Of a DNA stretch of 53,849 nt, positions 1 through 8,251 are shown piece by piece. A program made the position numbers and the translations under genes. The notes beneath the pieces were generated by a model, which worked only from the letters and a program-made list of their open reading frames with translations, had not been told where the DNA came from and ran no database searches. The first letter of the stretch is position 1. Each line of letters starts with the position of its first letter. Where the stretch lies: positions 1 to 53,849 of the forward strand of contig JAGTUW010000059.1 in NCBI GenBank assembly GCA_018224345.1, read 5' to 3'. Source of the DNA: Bacteroidota bacterium (GTDB taxonomy: Bacteria; Bacteroidota; Ignavibacteria; SZUA-365).

Positions 1-1
1 C

Positions 2-1366
2 CAGATTGTCTACGATGCCGCACTGGCCTTCGACGGACAATCCGCTGCCTGGGGCGCAATGTTACTCGCACAGGCGGTGGAAAAAGAGTTGCCGACCTTG
101 CGTCATCTGGCCGGGGATTACAACTGCGATATTCCGACGCCCATAGGACGCATCATGTTGCGCGGAACCAGTGACAACCTGCATGCCGCCCACGATTGCG
201 CTCTGTTGATCGACTTCGGAGGCGACGACACCTACCTTGGGGCCGTGGCCGCCTCCTCGCCCGATCTGCCTGTTTCGCTACTGATAGACGTTGAAGGTGA
301 CGACTACTATCGCTGCGATAATACGAACATGCCCTCGCAGGCTGCCGGCGTTCTCGGTATCGGTATGCTTCTCGATCTCGATGGTGACGACCGCTATGAG
401 ACCAGTACCTTCGGCCAGGGCTGCGGCCGTTTCGGCGTAGGATTGCTCTATGATGAACACGGGAAAGACACATACAGGAGTGAGGGATTCAGCCAGGGCG
501 CCGGAATGTACGGCATCGGCATTCTCTATGACAATTCCGGAGACGATCGCTATCACACCGTGTATTATGCACAGGGTTATGGTTTTTCGCGCGGTATCGG
601 CCTGCTGGTCGACGCTGCGGGCGATGACCACTACATTGCTGACGATACGGACCTGATTCATGTCGGCGACCAGACGCCAAATCATAACGAGAGCAACGCA
701 CAGGGCTTCGGCGGAGGGCGACGCGGCGATCATACCGACGGACACAATATGTCCGGCGGCATCGGTATTCTCCACGATCTCGCCGGTGACGATGTCTATT
801 CGGCCGGGACGTTCGCACAGGGAAGTTCCTATTGGTACGGCTACGGGATTCTCAGTGATGAAACCGGGGATGATGTCTATCGCGGCGTGTTTTTCAATCT
901 CGGGGCCGCGGCACATTTCGGTATTGGTATCGTGCTTGAGAAGGCGGGCAATGATAGCTCCGACCTCGTGATGACACTGGGTTTCGGAACCGGGCATGAC
1001 GGCTCGGCTGCATTCTATATAGATCTCGACGGTGACGATGTCTATACCATGTCCAATGCAGACGAACGTGCGGGCAGTCTCGGCAGTGCGCTGAACAACT
1101 CCTTCGGTCTCTTCGCAAATATCCGTGGCAACGACCGATACGAACCTGTGGGCAATGCGTTCGGCTACGCCATGTCACGGCGTGGCGGCGAGTGGGCACT
1201 GTACGGTCCGACCACCGGGCTGTTCTTCGACATCGGCGGGGACGACGAATACCAGCATTCCGTCGCACGAAACAGCGAATCCTGGACACAGCAGGATGAT
1301 CGTGACCTCGGGCTTTCGGGCTACGGTATCGACACGGAATCGGGCCTGCTCGATTTCGAACGCTGA
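2..1366 (+). CDS. GDDxY-repeat protein, 5'-partial
   Basis: The reading frame is open from base 2, so the true start lies outside the window; at least 454 residues are present. The protein is almost wholly made of about twelve copies of a 22-35 residue unit with the pattern hydrophobic-x-D-x-x-G-[DNK]-D-x-Y, mostly followed by a QG-x-G / GIG glycine-rich turn; examples are GGDDTY, GDDYY, GDDRY, GKDTY, GDDHY, GDDVY and GNDRY. Regular Asp/Gly turns separated by short beta-prone stretches suggest a repetitive beta-solenoid, possibly calcium binding, but the unit is longer than the nine-residue RTX repeat. No catalytic motif, signal peptide or membrane segment is visible in the part present. Exported or surface location is inference. 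I do not recognise the family and assign no function. Confidence 0.85.
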   Translation, partial: QIVYDAALAFDGQSAAWGAMLLAQAVEKELPTLRHLAGDYNCDIPTPIGRIMLRGTSDNLHAAHDCALLIDFGGDDTYLGAVAASSPDLPVSLLIDVEGDDYYRCDNTNMPSQAAGVLGIGMLLDLDGDDRYETSTFGQGCGRFGVGLLYDEHGKDTYRSEGFSQGAGMYGIGILYDNSGDDRYHTVYYAQGYGFSRGIGLLVDAAGDDHYIADDTDLIHVGDQTPNHNESNAQGFGGGRRGDHTDGHNMSGGIGILHDLAGDDVYSAGTFAQGSSYWYGYGILSDETGDDVYRGVFFNLGAAAHFGIGIVLEKAGNDSSDLVMTLGFGTGHDGSAAFYIDLDGDDVYTMSNADERAGSLGSALNNSFGLFANIRGNDRYEPVGNAFGYAMSRRGGEWALYGPTTGLFFDIGGDDEYQHSVARNSESWTQQDDRDLGLSGYGIDTESGLLDFER

Positions 1367-1377
1367 AATTACTGAAA

Positions 1378-1448
1378 GGCACCACAGAGTTCACAGCGAG
1401 CACAGAGAATTTTCCTCGACTGACGGAGGGCGAACATTCCTGTCCGTC
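1378..1448. repeat. CACAGAG-type degenerate repeat and hairpin between genes
   Basis: The gap between the repeat protein and glyS begins with a degenerate run of ACCACAGAG / CACAGCGAG / CACAGAG units (1381-1407). It is followed by an inverted repeat GACGGA (1422-1427) / TCCGTC (1443-1448). CACAGAG-rich intergenic repeats of this look occur in many environmental bacterial genomes; whether this copy is part of a dispersed family here cannot be seen from one window. Confidence 0.4.
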
Positions 1449-1568
1449 GCTTGCCCCGTTGAAGCGCAACGAAGGCGGGTGGTTTCTCACACCTCGCATT
1501 GTTTTCCTGCAGCCATGGAATTTCGTAAACTGCAGTGATACACCATTTTGCAAAACGGTAACATCCTC

Positions 1569-3059
1569 ATGGCAAAGAATCAGCAGAACACACTTGAAAA
1601 AATAGTTTCCCTCGCAAAGCGCAGGGGCTTCGTCTTCCAGTCTTCGGAAATCTACAGTGGCCTGAACGGCTGCTGGGACTATGGTCCGCTCGGTGTGGAG
1701 CTGTTGCGGAACATCAAGGATGCCTGGTGGCGCGCGATGACCTACCGCGATGACATCGAAGGCCTCGATGCGTCTATTCTCATGCACCCCCGCGTGTGGG
1801 AGGCCTCGGGCCATGTGGAGAATTTCACCGACCCGATGGTGGATTGCAGGCAATGCAAAAGCCGCTATCGCCTCGATGTGCTGTTCGAATCCTATAACGA
1901 GAAGCGCAGAAAGAAAGTCGCCGACGCCTATCGTGATCTGCTGACGGAATCTGGCTGGAATGCCGAAGCATTCACCGCGCTGCCCCGGGAACAGCAGACG
2001 GAAGTTGCAGGCGACGCCCTTGTCGGTGATCCCACGGTATTCATCGCCATGAATGAAAAAGAGCTCCTCGTCTGTCCTTCCTGCGGCAACGCGGGTACGT
2101 TCACCGTGCCACGGAAATTCAACCTCATGTTCAAGACTTTCGTCGGACCGGTGGAAGACAGTGGTTCGGTCGTCTATCTCCGTCCGGAAACCGCCCAGGG
2201 TATTTTCGTCAACTTCGCTAATGTCATGCAGGCGTCACGCCGGAAACTGCCCTTCGGCATCGCCCAGATCGGCAAGGCCTTTCGCAATGAAATCAACACG
2301 AAGAATTTTCTCTTCCGCACCCGTGAATTCGAACAGATGGAAATGCAGTTTTTTGTGCATCCAGGCCGGGACATCGAATGGTTCGACACGTGGAAAGATC
2401 TCCGGTTGCAGTGGTTCATCGATCTGGGCATGAAGCGGGAGAACCTGCGCATGCACCCCCATGCCCCTGACAAACTCGCGCATTACGCCAAGGACGCCGT
2501 GGACATTGAATACGCCTTCCCCTTCGGCTGGGGAGAAATCGAAGGGATACACAACCGGACAAATTTCGACCTGACCCGTCACATGGAGTACTCAGGGAAA
2601 AGTCTGGAGTATTTCGATCAGGAAAAACAGGAGAAATTCATTCCCTTCGTGGTCGAAACCTCGGGAGGAACAAGCCGCTCGCTCATGGCCTTTCTCGTCG
2701 ATGCCTATGAAGAAGAGGAGCTCGAGAAAGAAACGCGCACCGTGTTGCGCTTCCACCCGAAACTGGCACCGTTCAAGGCCGCAATCCTCCCCCTTGTCAA
2801 TCGCGATGGCATGGACGACATCGGCCAGAAACTCTACCATGATCTGCAACGTGATTTCAAACTGTTCTACGACGATTCCGGATCCGTCGGCCGACGTTAC
2901 CGCCGGCAGGATGAAATCGGCACACCGTATTGCATCACCATCGATTCACAGACGCTGGAAGACCAGACAGTCACCGTTCGTGATCGCGACAGCATGCAAC
3001 AGGAGCGCATCGCGATGAGTGGGCTGCGAAGCTGGCTGATGGACAAGCTGGCTGTTTGA
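1569..3059 (+). CDS. glyS: Glycyl-tRNA synthetase (alpha2 type)
   Basis: Charges tRNA-Gly with glycine in the cytoplasm. The 496-residue protein is the single-chain class II enzyme rather than the separate alpha/beta form. Visible landmarks are two CxxC pairs (Cys93/Cys96 and Cys169/Cys172) that fit a zinc-binding insertion, RPETAQG at 205-211, and the motif 2 arginine in FRNE at 238-241. The C-terminal part, after about residue 370, fits the anticodon-binding domain. An in-frame TTG seven codons upstream (1548) would extend the protein, but ATG at 1569, giving MAKNQQ, is the conventional start. No clear Shine-Dalgarno is present. The gene is flanked by the repeat protein upstream and a convergent small membrane protein downstream. 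Confidence 0.96.
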   Translation: MAKNQQNTLEKIVSLAKRRGFVFQSSEIYSGLNGCWDYGPLGVELLRNIKDAWWRAMTYRDDIEGLDASILMHPRVWEASGHVENFTDPMVDCRQCKSRYRLDVLFESYNEKRRKKVADAYRDLLTESGWNAEAFTALPREQQTEVAGDALVGDPTVFIAMNEKELLVCPSCGNAGTFTVPRKFNLMFKTFVGPVEDSGSVVYLRPETAQGIFVNFANVMQASRRKLPFGIAQIGKAFRNEINTKNFLFRTREFEQMEMQFFVHPGRDIEWFDTWKDLRLQWFIDLGMKRENLRMHPHAPDKLAHYAKDAVDIEYAFPFGWGEIEGIHNRTNFDLTRHMEYSGKSLEYFDQEKQEKFIPFVVETSGGTSRSLMAFLVDAYEEEELEKETRTVLRFHPKLAPFKAAILPLVNRDGMDDIGQKLYHDLQRDFKLFYDDSGSVGRRYRRQDEIGTPYCITIDSQTLEDQTVTVRDRDSMQQERIAMSGLRSWLMDKLAV

Positions 3060-3178
3060 ATCCCGCTCCGCAATCCACCCCTGTCCTGCGCTGTCAATCG
3101 CGAAGTGCACACGCTTGTGGACGTAGCGGTGGAATGTCCCTGTGTGAAATGCCCCCGCGCCGCCGAGCGAGCGGCCTC

Positions 3179-3481
3179 CTACATTTTGGCCTCGCGTTCC
3201 AGTCGGGCCTGCAATGAATCTATGACTTCATGTGCACGGGACGCGAGTGTGGGGTCTTCCGCCGCGAAACGGCGTGCTTTCTCGATACGTCGCTCGGCCA
3301 GGAGACGGGAGAAGCGAAGACCATAATCCATGTTATCCGTCATGAAGGTTTCGAGCTGGACGTCCGGTGGATTCTCCGGTGGAGGAATGTAATCGATGCC
3401 ACGTGTCCCGGGAAGGAAAATTGCGACACCGAGAATGATGACAGACAGGATACTGATGAAAAGAAATAGTTTGCGGGCCAT
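3179..3481 (-). CDS. Small membrane-anchored hypothetical protein
   Basis: A 100-residue protein. Residues 4-24 form one hydrophobic segment after MARK, which would anchor it in the inner membrane. A short proline-rich linker (YIPPPENPPD) follows, then a charged, probably helical C-terminal half rich in Arg, Glu and Ala. The frame is open further upstream, but that extension runs into the divergent ABC gene and is arginine/proline-rich noise, so ATG at 3481 is preferred. It is divergent from fetA across a 94-base gap. I do not recognise the family. Confidence 0.65.
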   Translation of the reverse strand: MARKLFLFISILSVIILGVAIFLPGTRGIDYIPPPENPPDVQLETFMTDNMDYGLRFSRLLAERRIEKARRFAAEDPTLASRAHEVIDSLQARLEREAKM

Positions 3482-3498
3482 GACTGGATAATAACATG

Positions 3499-3527
3499 TT
3501 GCCGTCGTATGTTTCTCTTCATAATCT
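3499..3527 (+). promoter_or_regulatory. Putative promoter of fetAB
   Basis: TTGCCG at 3499-3504, a 17-base spacer, and TAATCT at 3522-3527, about 49 bases before the ATG of the ABC ATPase. Confidence 0.45.
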
Positions 3528-3575
3528 ACGGGAAAATCGTCGGTAAACCACAGGGACTCACAAAGACGGCAACAG

Positions 3576-4223
3576 ATGCTGCGGACTGAAAACATCTCTT
3601 TCGCATACAACGACATTCCGGTCCTCCACGACCTCTCCCTCCATGCATCCCATGGTGAAACGATGCTGATACACGGGCCATCCGGTAGCGGAAAATCCAC
3701 TCTGCTCCGTGTTCTGGCAAGGCTGGAAGCTCTTTCTGCGGGAAACATTCTCCTCGATGGCAGGGAAGCAACGGACATCGCGGCACCGGAGTATCGCCGC
3801 CGTGTGGCATATCTCCAGCAGATGCCGGTGATGACCGACGGCAATATCCGCGACAACCTGTTGTTGTCATTCCGTTACCACGATGCTTCTCCTCCGGATG
3901 ACGACATGTTGCGAAGACATCTGGAAGAGCTCGCCCTGTATGATGTCGTACTCGATGCGCCGGCCACGGAGCTCTCCGTCGGTCAGCAGCAGCGCCTGGC
4001 GTTGCTGCGGCTGTTGCTGATGCAACCTTCCGTGCTGCTGCTCGATGAGCCCGTTGCCTCCCTGGATGCTGCGTCGGCCGAACAGCTCATGCATGCCGTC
4101 GCACGGGAGTGCGAAGCGCGCGGTCTGACTGTCATCATCGTCTCGCATCAGGAAATTGGTGTTCCCGGACAACATCTCCGCCGGCTCCATCTGCGCAACG
4201 GACGTATTGAGGAGGAAGGATGA
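3576..4223 (+). CDS. fetA: ABC transporter ATPase, FetA/YbbL-like
   Basis: ATP-hydrolysing subunit of a two-gene ABC system whose partner is the UPF0014 permease immediately downstream. In E. coli the FetAB pair is linked to iron export and oxidative-stress resistance; applying that role here is inference from homology. The 215-residue protein has Walker A GPSGSGKST at about 35-43, a Q-loop in YLQQMP, Walker B LLLDEP followed by the D-loop SLD, and the switch histidine in IVSHQE. The ABC signature reads LSVGQQQR instead of the usual LSGGQ, an altered second position. The stop overlaps the permease start (ATGA at 4220-4223), so the two are translationally coupled. Confidence 0.85.
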   Translation: MLRTENISFAYNDIPVLHDLSLHASHGETMLIHGPSGSGKSTLLRVLARLEALSAGNILLDGREATDIAAPEYRRRVAYLQQMPVMTDGNIRDNLLLSFRYHDASPPDDDMLRRHLEELALYDVVLDAPATELSVGQQQRLALLRLLLMQPSVLLLDEPVASLDAASAEQLMHAVARECEARGLTVIIVSHQEIGVPGQHLRRLHLRNGRIEEEG

Positions 4224-5026
4224 ACGGCGCACTCGATATCGGGTACCCACAGCTCGCTCTTTCGCTGCTGTTCGTCCTGCTCGCGGGTTTCGCATCATTG
4301 CGCCTTCGTCTCGGCCTGGGCCGCGATCTGCTCTGGGGTACGCTGCGGACGGTCAGCCAGCTCGCACTGCTGACCGTGGTACTCACCTGGGTGTTTGAAG
4401 TCCGTCACTGGCCTGTGATACTTGGCATGTATGCGCTCATGATTCTGTTTGCATCACGCATCATCCGTGCGCGTGTGCGGTCAACCACCATACGTTTTTT
4501 CTTTCCTACCTTCTTCAGCATGCTCTTCAGTTACATGTTGGTCAGCTATGTCGTCGTCGATGTGATTGTGGAAGTCCGTCCGTGGTATCGTCCCGAATAC
4601 TTCCTGCCTATCGGTGGAATGGTGATCGGAAATTCCATGAACGCCGTCGCCATTTCCATCGATCGGCTGTTCAATGACCTGCTGCGCCGTCGCGGGGAAG
4701 TCGAGTTGCTTCTCTGTCTCGGTGCCGACTCCCGGCAAGCTTCGGCGGATATGTTCCGCGAAGCCATCAGGGCGGGCATGATCCCGAGCATCAATTCCAT
4801 GATGGGTGTCGGGCTGGTGTTCATTCCCGGCATGATGACCGGGCAGATTCTTGCAGGGTCCGATCCATTGGTCGCTGTGAAATATCAGATCATGGTCATG
4901 CTCATGCTTGTCGGGTCAACGGCGCTCGGCAGTGTGCTGGTCATTTCCCTTGTGAGGAGACGATGCTTTTCCCGTGATCACCGTCTGATCATCCGGGCTG
5001 TCGATCGTGGCAGGAAGTCCACTTGA
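4220..5026 (+). CDS. fetB: UPF0014 permease, FetB/YbbM-like
   Basis: Membrane subunit of the FetAB-type exporter. The 268-residue protein shows about seven hydrophobic segments and the conserved block with GGMVIGNSMNA (about residues 131-141) and SINSMMGVGLVFIPGMMTGQ that characterises this family. Its start overlaps the ATPase stop. The gene ends close to a short inverted repeat ACAGCG / CGCTGT (5026-5040) that has no U-tract, so it is not called as a terminator. Confidence 0.88.
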   Translation: MNGALDIGYPQLALSLLFVLLAGFASLRLRLGLGRDLLWGTLRTVSQLALLTVVLTWVFEVRHWPVILGMYALMILFASRIIRARVRSTTIRFFFPTFFSMLFSYMLVSYVVVDVIVEVRPWYRPEYFLPIGGMVIGNSMNAVAISIDRLFNDLLRRRGEVELLLCLGADSRQASADMFREAIRAGMIPSINSMMGVGLVFIPGMMTGQILAGSDPLVAVKYQIMVMLMLVGSTALGSVLVISLVRRRCFSRDHRLIIRAVDRGRKST

Positions 5027-5112
5027 CAGCGGTTCGCTGTGTTGTCACATGATTTCTTATCTTGGCTGGAGATTGAGGATCCGTTTATCCACTCACTTGT
5101 TCCGCAAAGCTC

Positions 5113-6486
5113 ATGATACAACGGTTCATCTACGTCGTCGATGACGATTTATCGATGCGGCGTCTGCTCGAGTTCACCCTGCAGTCATGGGAATACAACG
5201 CGCGCACTTTCGCTGACGGTGAATCCTTGCTCCGGGCGCTCGACGAACAAATGCCGGATCTCGTGCTCATGGATCACATGATGCCGGGTATTTCCGGACT
5301 CGACACGCTAAAAGGCCTGCGGGAGAAATCCGCCGAGCTTCCGGTGATCATGCTTTCCGCACAGGGCAACATCGATATTGCCGTGGAGTTGATGCGGGCC
5401 GGTGCCGTGGATTATTTCACCAAACCGGTGGATCTCAAGCGCCTGCGCTTCGCGTTGAACAATGCACTGGACATGAGCAGGCTGCGCAATCAGGTACGGC
5501 AGCTACAGGACACGCTGGAAAGCTCTGTGCGTTTCGACAATATCATTTCCAGTTCCGGCGCGATGCAGAATGTGCTCAAACTCGTCGACAAGGCACGCAA
5601 CAGCGACATTACAGTTCTTATCGAAGGGGAAAGCGGTACGGGCAAGGAGCTGATCGCACGGGCAATTCACTTCAACGGTATCAGGAAAGAACGGCCCTTT
5701 ATCATCATCAACTGCGCCGCTATTCCACGGGATCTGCTCGAAAGCGAACTTTTCGGACACGAACGTGGCGCCTTTACAGGGGCAGTAGACCGAAAAATCG
5801 GGAAATTTGAGGCAGCCGACACCGGAACAATATTTCTTGACGAAATCGGCGAACTCGATATGTCATTGCAGGCAAAGCTGTTACGTGTTCTTCAGACCAA
5901 ACAATTCGAACGTGTCGGGGGACTGGAGACGTGTACATCCGATGTGCGCATTATTTCGGCAACGAACCGGGATCTCTCATCGATGGCCGCGGAACGCAGT
6001 TTCCGGGAGGATCTCTATTACAGACTGAGCACGTTTCCCATCAAACTCCCCCCCCTGCGCGACCGCCCTTCCGAAGTGTCACTGCTCACCGAACATTTTC
6101 TCACATTGTTCGCAGAGCGGGAGGGGCGCCCCGATCTCTCGTTCCGCGACGACACGCTCGCGCTGCTGCAACGGCACGACTGGCCGGGCAATGTACGTGA
6201 GTTACAGAGCGTTATTGAACGTGCCGTGCTTCTTGCAGATACCGACGTCATCCGTCCCGAGGATCTTCCGCAGACACTTCGCGCATCCCGCGATACCAAC
6301 ACGCAGCTTTCCGCGCAGTTATTCGCGAGCCCGGACGAGATCCTGCCGCTCGAACGGCTTCGGGAAGCCGCGATTCGACGCACACTGGAGCTGCTGGACG
6401 GCAACATGACGGAATCGGCACGTGCACTTGGCATTGGCCGGACGACATTGTATGATTTGGTAAAGAAGTACGACGCGCAGTCCTGA
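5113..6486 (+). CDS. NtrC-family sigma-54 response regulator
   Basis: A 457-residue three-domain activator. The N-terminal receiver (about 5-120) has phospho-acceptor Asp54 in VLMDHMMPG and the conserved lysine in FTKP. The central AAA+ domain (about 145-365) has Walker A GESGTGKE at 172-179 and the sigma-54 contact loop GAFTGA at 219-224. The C-terminal Fis-type helix-turn-helix lies at about 415-455 (TESARALGIGRTTLYD). On phosphorylation such proteins remodel sigma-54 RNA polymerase at distant promoters. The gene stands alone and faces the receiver-kinase hybrid gene convergently; that hybrid could be its partner, but this is inference. Targets are unknown and I found no convincing -24/-12 element nearby. 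Confidence 0.93.
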   Translation: MIQRFIYVVDDDLSMRRLLEFTLQSWEYNARTFADGESLLRALDEQMPDLVLMDHMMPGISGLDTLKGLREKSAELPVIMLSAQGNIDIAVELMRAGAVDYFTKPVDLKRLRFALNNALDMSRLRNQVRQLQDTLESSVRFDNIISSSGAMQNVLKLVDKARNSDITVLIEGESGTGKELIARAIHFNGIRKERPFIIINCAAIPRDLLESELFGHERGAFTGAVDRKIGKFEAADTGTIFLDEIGELDMSLQAKLLRVLQTKQFERVGGLETCTSDVRIISATNRDLSSMAAERSFREDLYYRLSTFPIKLPPLRDRPSEVSLLTEHFLTLFAEREGRPDLSFRDDTLALLQRHDWPGNVRELQSVIERAVLLADTDVIRPEDLPQTLRASRDTNTQLSAQLFASPDEILPLERLREAAIRRTLELLDGNMTESARALGIGRTTLYDLVKKYDAQS

Positions 6487-6521
6487 CCTCTCTTTCCGCA
6501 GTTGGCGCGATCCCCGGTGGT

Positions 6522-7616
6522 CTATCCGGCGAGGGGGATCAATATCGAGACAGCGGTATATCTGCCTGCTTCGCTTTCGATGCGCAGCGCACCGCCATAG
6601 AGTTCCGTTACTGCATGGACGATAGCGAGTCCGAGTCCTACCCCCGTTTGTTCGAACTGACCGCGATCGAACTGCGTATAGGCGCCAATGGATTGTATCT
6701 GCTGCTCCGACATGCCACGGCCTCTGTCGATGACCGACACTTCGTAAAAGGCATCAGCGGCCGTCCCCTGCACTTCAATGCGGGTTCCATCCAGACTGAA
6801 CTTGCAGGCGTTGTCCGTCAGTTCCTCGATAATCTTCTCGAAATCCCGCTCACTGATACGCAATGCCGCATCCTCCGCCTGGACGACCACATCCTTCCGC
6901 CGGCCTGCGCGCGAGGCAACACTCTGTACCGTCGCCTGCAGCAATTCCGTGGGCGACGACAGCTCCTCGGTCAACATTTCCTCCTTTCGTGGCGCGTCTT
7001 GACGGACAGACTCAAGCTCAGCGAAACGAAGATAATTCTGCACCAGACGGAGCAGGCGTTGCCCGGACATCTGAATATTACCGAGCATCTCCTTGACCTC
7101 CCCCGCGTTGAATTCCCCCATGTGATCCCGCAGGAGATTCGAGATTCCGAGAATGGAATTGAGCGGAGTAAGAAATTCATGAGGCAGCGAACGACTCAGT
7201 GAATCACGAAACTGGTCGAGAGACGCATGGAGTTTCTGATCGAAGGACTGTCGCTTTTTCAGCCGTACATCCACGGCATTGAGCAACTCCTCTTTGGTGA
7301 ACGGCTTGGTCAGATAGTCATCAGCACCCAGGAGCATCCCTCTGCGCATATCCTTCCTGTCCACCAGCGCCGACAGAAAGATAAAGGGGATCAGCTCCGT
7401 TGCCGGATCCTTCCGCACGTACTCCAGCACCCCATAGCCACCCAGGTTCGGCATCATCACATCACACAGCACGAGATCCGGCTGTTTCTCACGAATCAGC
7501 TCTATGCCGTACAAACCATTCTCGGCAACAACCACGGCATACCCGGCATCGGTCAGCCGCTCGGCAATCGTCTCGCGTACAATAACATCATCTTCAATAA
7601 CCGCAATCGTTTTCAT
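6522..7616 (-). CDS. Receiver-histidine kinase hybrid
   Basis: A 364-residue cytoplasmic signalling protein with reversed domain order: an N-terminal receiver (1-120, phospho-acceptor Asp52 in LVLCDVMMP, YLTKPF lysine motif) followed by a histidine kinase core. The H box is LPHEFLTPLN with His146, the N box is EELTDNACKFS and the G boxes are RGRGM and GVGLGLAI. No transmembrane segment is visible. The ATG at 7616 has a good Shine-Dalgarno (GAGGAG) and gives a receiver beginning MKTIAVIEDD, so 36 upstream in-frame codons were discarded. Such kinases are usually driven by phosphotransfer to their own receiver. It is convergent with the NtrC-like regulator and divergent from the DUF134 gene. Confidence 0.92.
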   Translation of the reverse strand: MKTIAVIEDDVIVRETIAERLTDAGYAVVVAENGLYGIELIREKQPDLVLCDVMMPNLGGYGVLEYVRKDPATELIPFIFLSALVDRKDMRRGMLLGADDYLTKPFTKEELLNAVDVRLKKRQSFDQKLHASLDQFRDSLSRSLPHEFLTPLNSILGISNLLRDHMGEFNAGEVKEMLGNIQMSGQRLLRLVQNYLRFAELESVRQDAPRKEEMLTEELSSPTELLQATVQSVASRAGRRKDVVVQAEDAALRISERDFEKIIEELTDNACKFSLDGTRIEVQGTAADAFYEVSVIDRGRGMSEQQIQSIGAYTQFDRGQFEQTGVGLGLAIVHAVTELYGGALRIESEAGRYTAVSILIPLAG

Positions 7617-7644
7617 TCCAACTCCTCGGTGATTGCAAGAGGAT

Positions 7645-7673
7645 AATCTATGCATCTCACACTTTGAGTACAA
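7645..7673 (-). promoter_or_regulatory. Putative promoter of the receiver-kinase hybrid
   Basis: Read on the minus strand: TTGTAC (7673-7668), a 17-base spacer, TAGATT (7650-7645), about 29 bases before the ATG. Confidence 0.4.
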
Positions 7674-7733
7674 ATCCCGGACATCATCCGATAGACAGGG
7701 TACGCAACTTCCGCGTGCTTCCATATTACGTCA

Positions 7734-7762
7734 TTGTTTTATTGTGAGCATATGCTTATTAT
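7734..7762 (+). promoter_or_regulatory. Putative promoter with embedded palindrome, DUF134-nifX operon
   Basis: TTGTTT at 7734-7739, a 17-base spacer and TATTAT at 7757-7762. The spacer carries a perfect 10-bp palindrome AGCATATGCT at 7747-7756, well placed for repression. The -10 box ends six bases before the ATG at 7769, so transcription probably begins at or next to the start codon, giving a leaderless message. Confidence 0.5.
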
Positions 7763-7768
7763 TGTCTC

Positions 7769-8251
7769 ATGAGCAACCGACGTGGAAGACCGAGGCGCTG
7801 TCGCGCCGTTGAACATACCCCGCTGGTGACACGATTCAAACCGGCGTCCGTCCCTGCCTCCGCTCTTGTTTCCGTCATTCTGACATTGGATGAGCTTGAG
7901 GCGCTGCGATTGGCCGACTATCTGGGGTTGTACCAGGAGCAGGCCGCGGAACGCATGGGGGTCAGTCGTGCGACCTTCGGCCGCATCCTTGAAGCGGCTC
8001 GCGGGAAAACAGCGCGGGTGCTTATCGAAGGACTCATTCTCGACATCAGTGGAGGCGACATTATGACCAGCACCCAACGCATGGGGAAGGGTGGGTTCTG
8101 CATATGCCCGTCGTGTGATCTCCGTATCCCTCATCAGCAGGCCAAACCCTGCATAGAAGCACACTGCCCGGAATGCGGCAAACGCATGTTCCGCGAGCAC
8201 GGAGAACATCATCGACGTTATCTGGAAAAACAACAGGAGAAAAAGAAATGA
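7769..8251 (+). CDS. DUF134 (UPF0251) family helix-turn-helix protein
   Basis: A 160-residue putative DNA-binding protein. The N-terminus is MSNRRGRPRRCR. A helix-turn-helix follows in the stretch LTLDELEALRLADYLG ... ERMGVSRATFGRIL (about residues 47-80), which is typical of the DUF134 family. The C-terminal part has Cys pairs CICPSC and CPEC together with His residues, suggesting metal binding. DUF134 genes are commonly found next to NifX/NifB-type proteins, as here: the stop overlaps the next start (ATGA at 8248-8251). Autoregulation through the palindrome in its own promoter is inference. Confidence 0.85.
   Translation: MSNRRGRPRRCRAVEHTPLVTRFKPASVPASALVSVILTLDELEALRLADYLGLYQEQAAERMGVSRATFGRILEAARGKTARVLIEGLILDISGGDIMTSTQRMGKGGFCICPSCDLRIPHQQAKPCIEAHCPECGKRMFREHGEHHRRYLEKQQEKKK

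Noticed and set aside
5058..5080. TTGGCTGGAGATTGAG upstream of the sigma-54 regulator as a -24/-12 promoter
   Set aside because: The spacing is one base short and the GC of the -12 element is missing.
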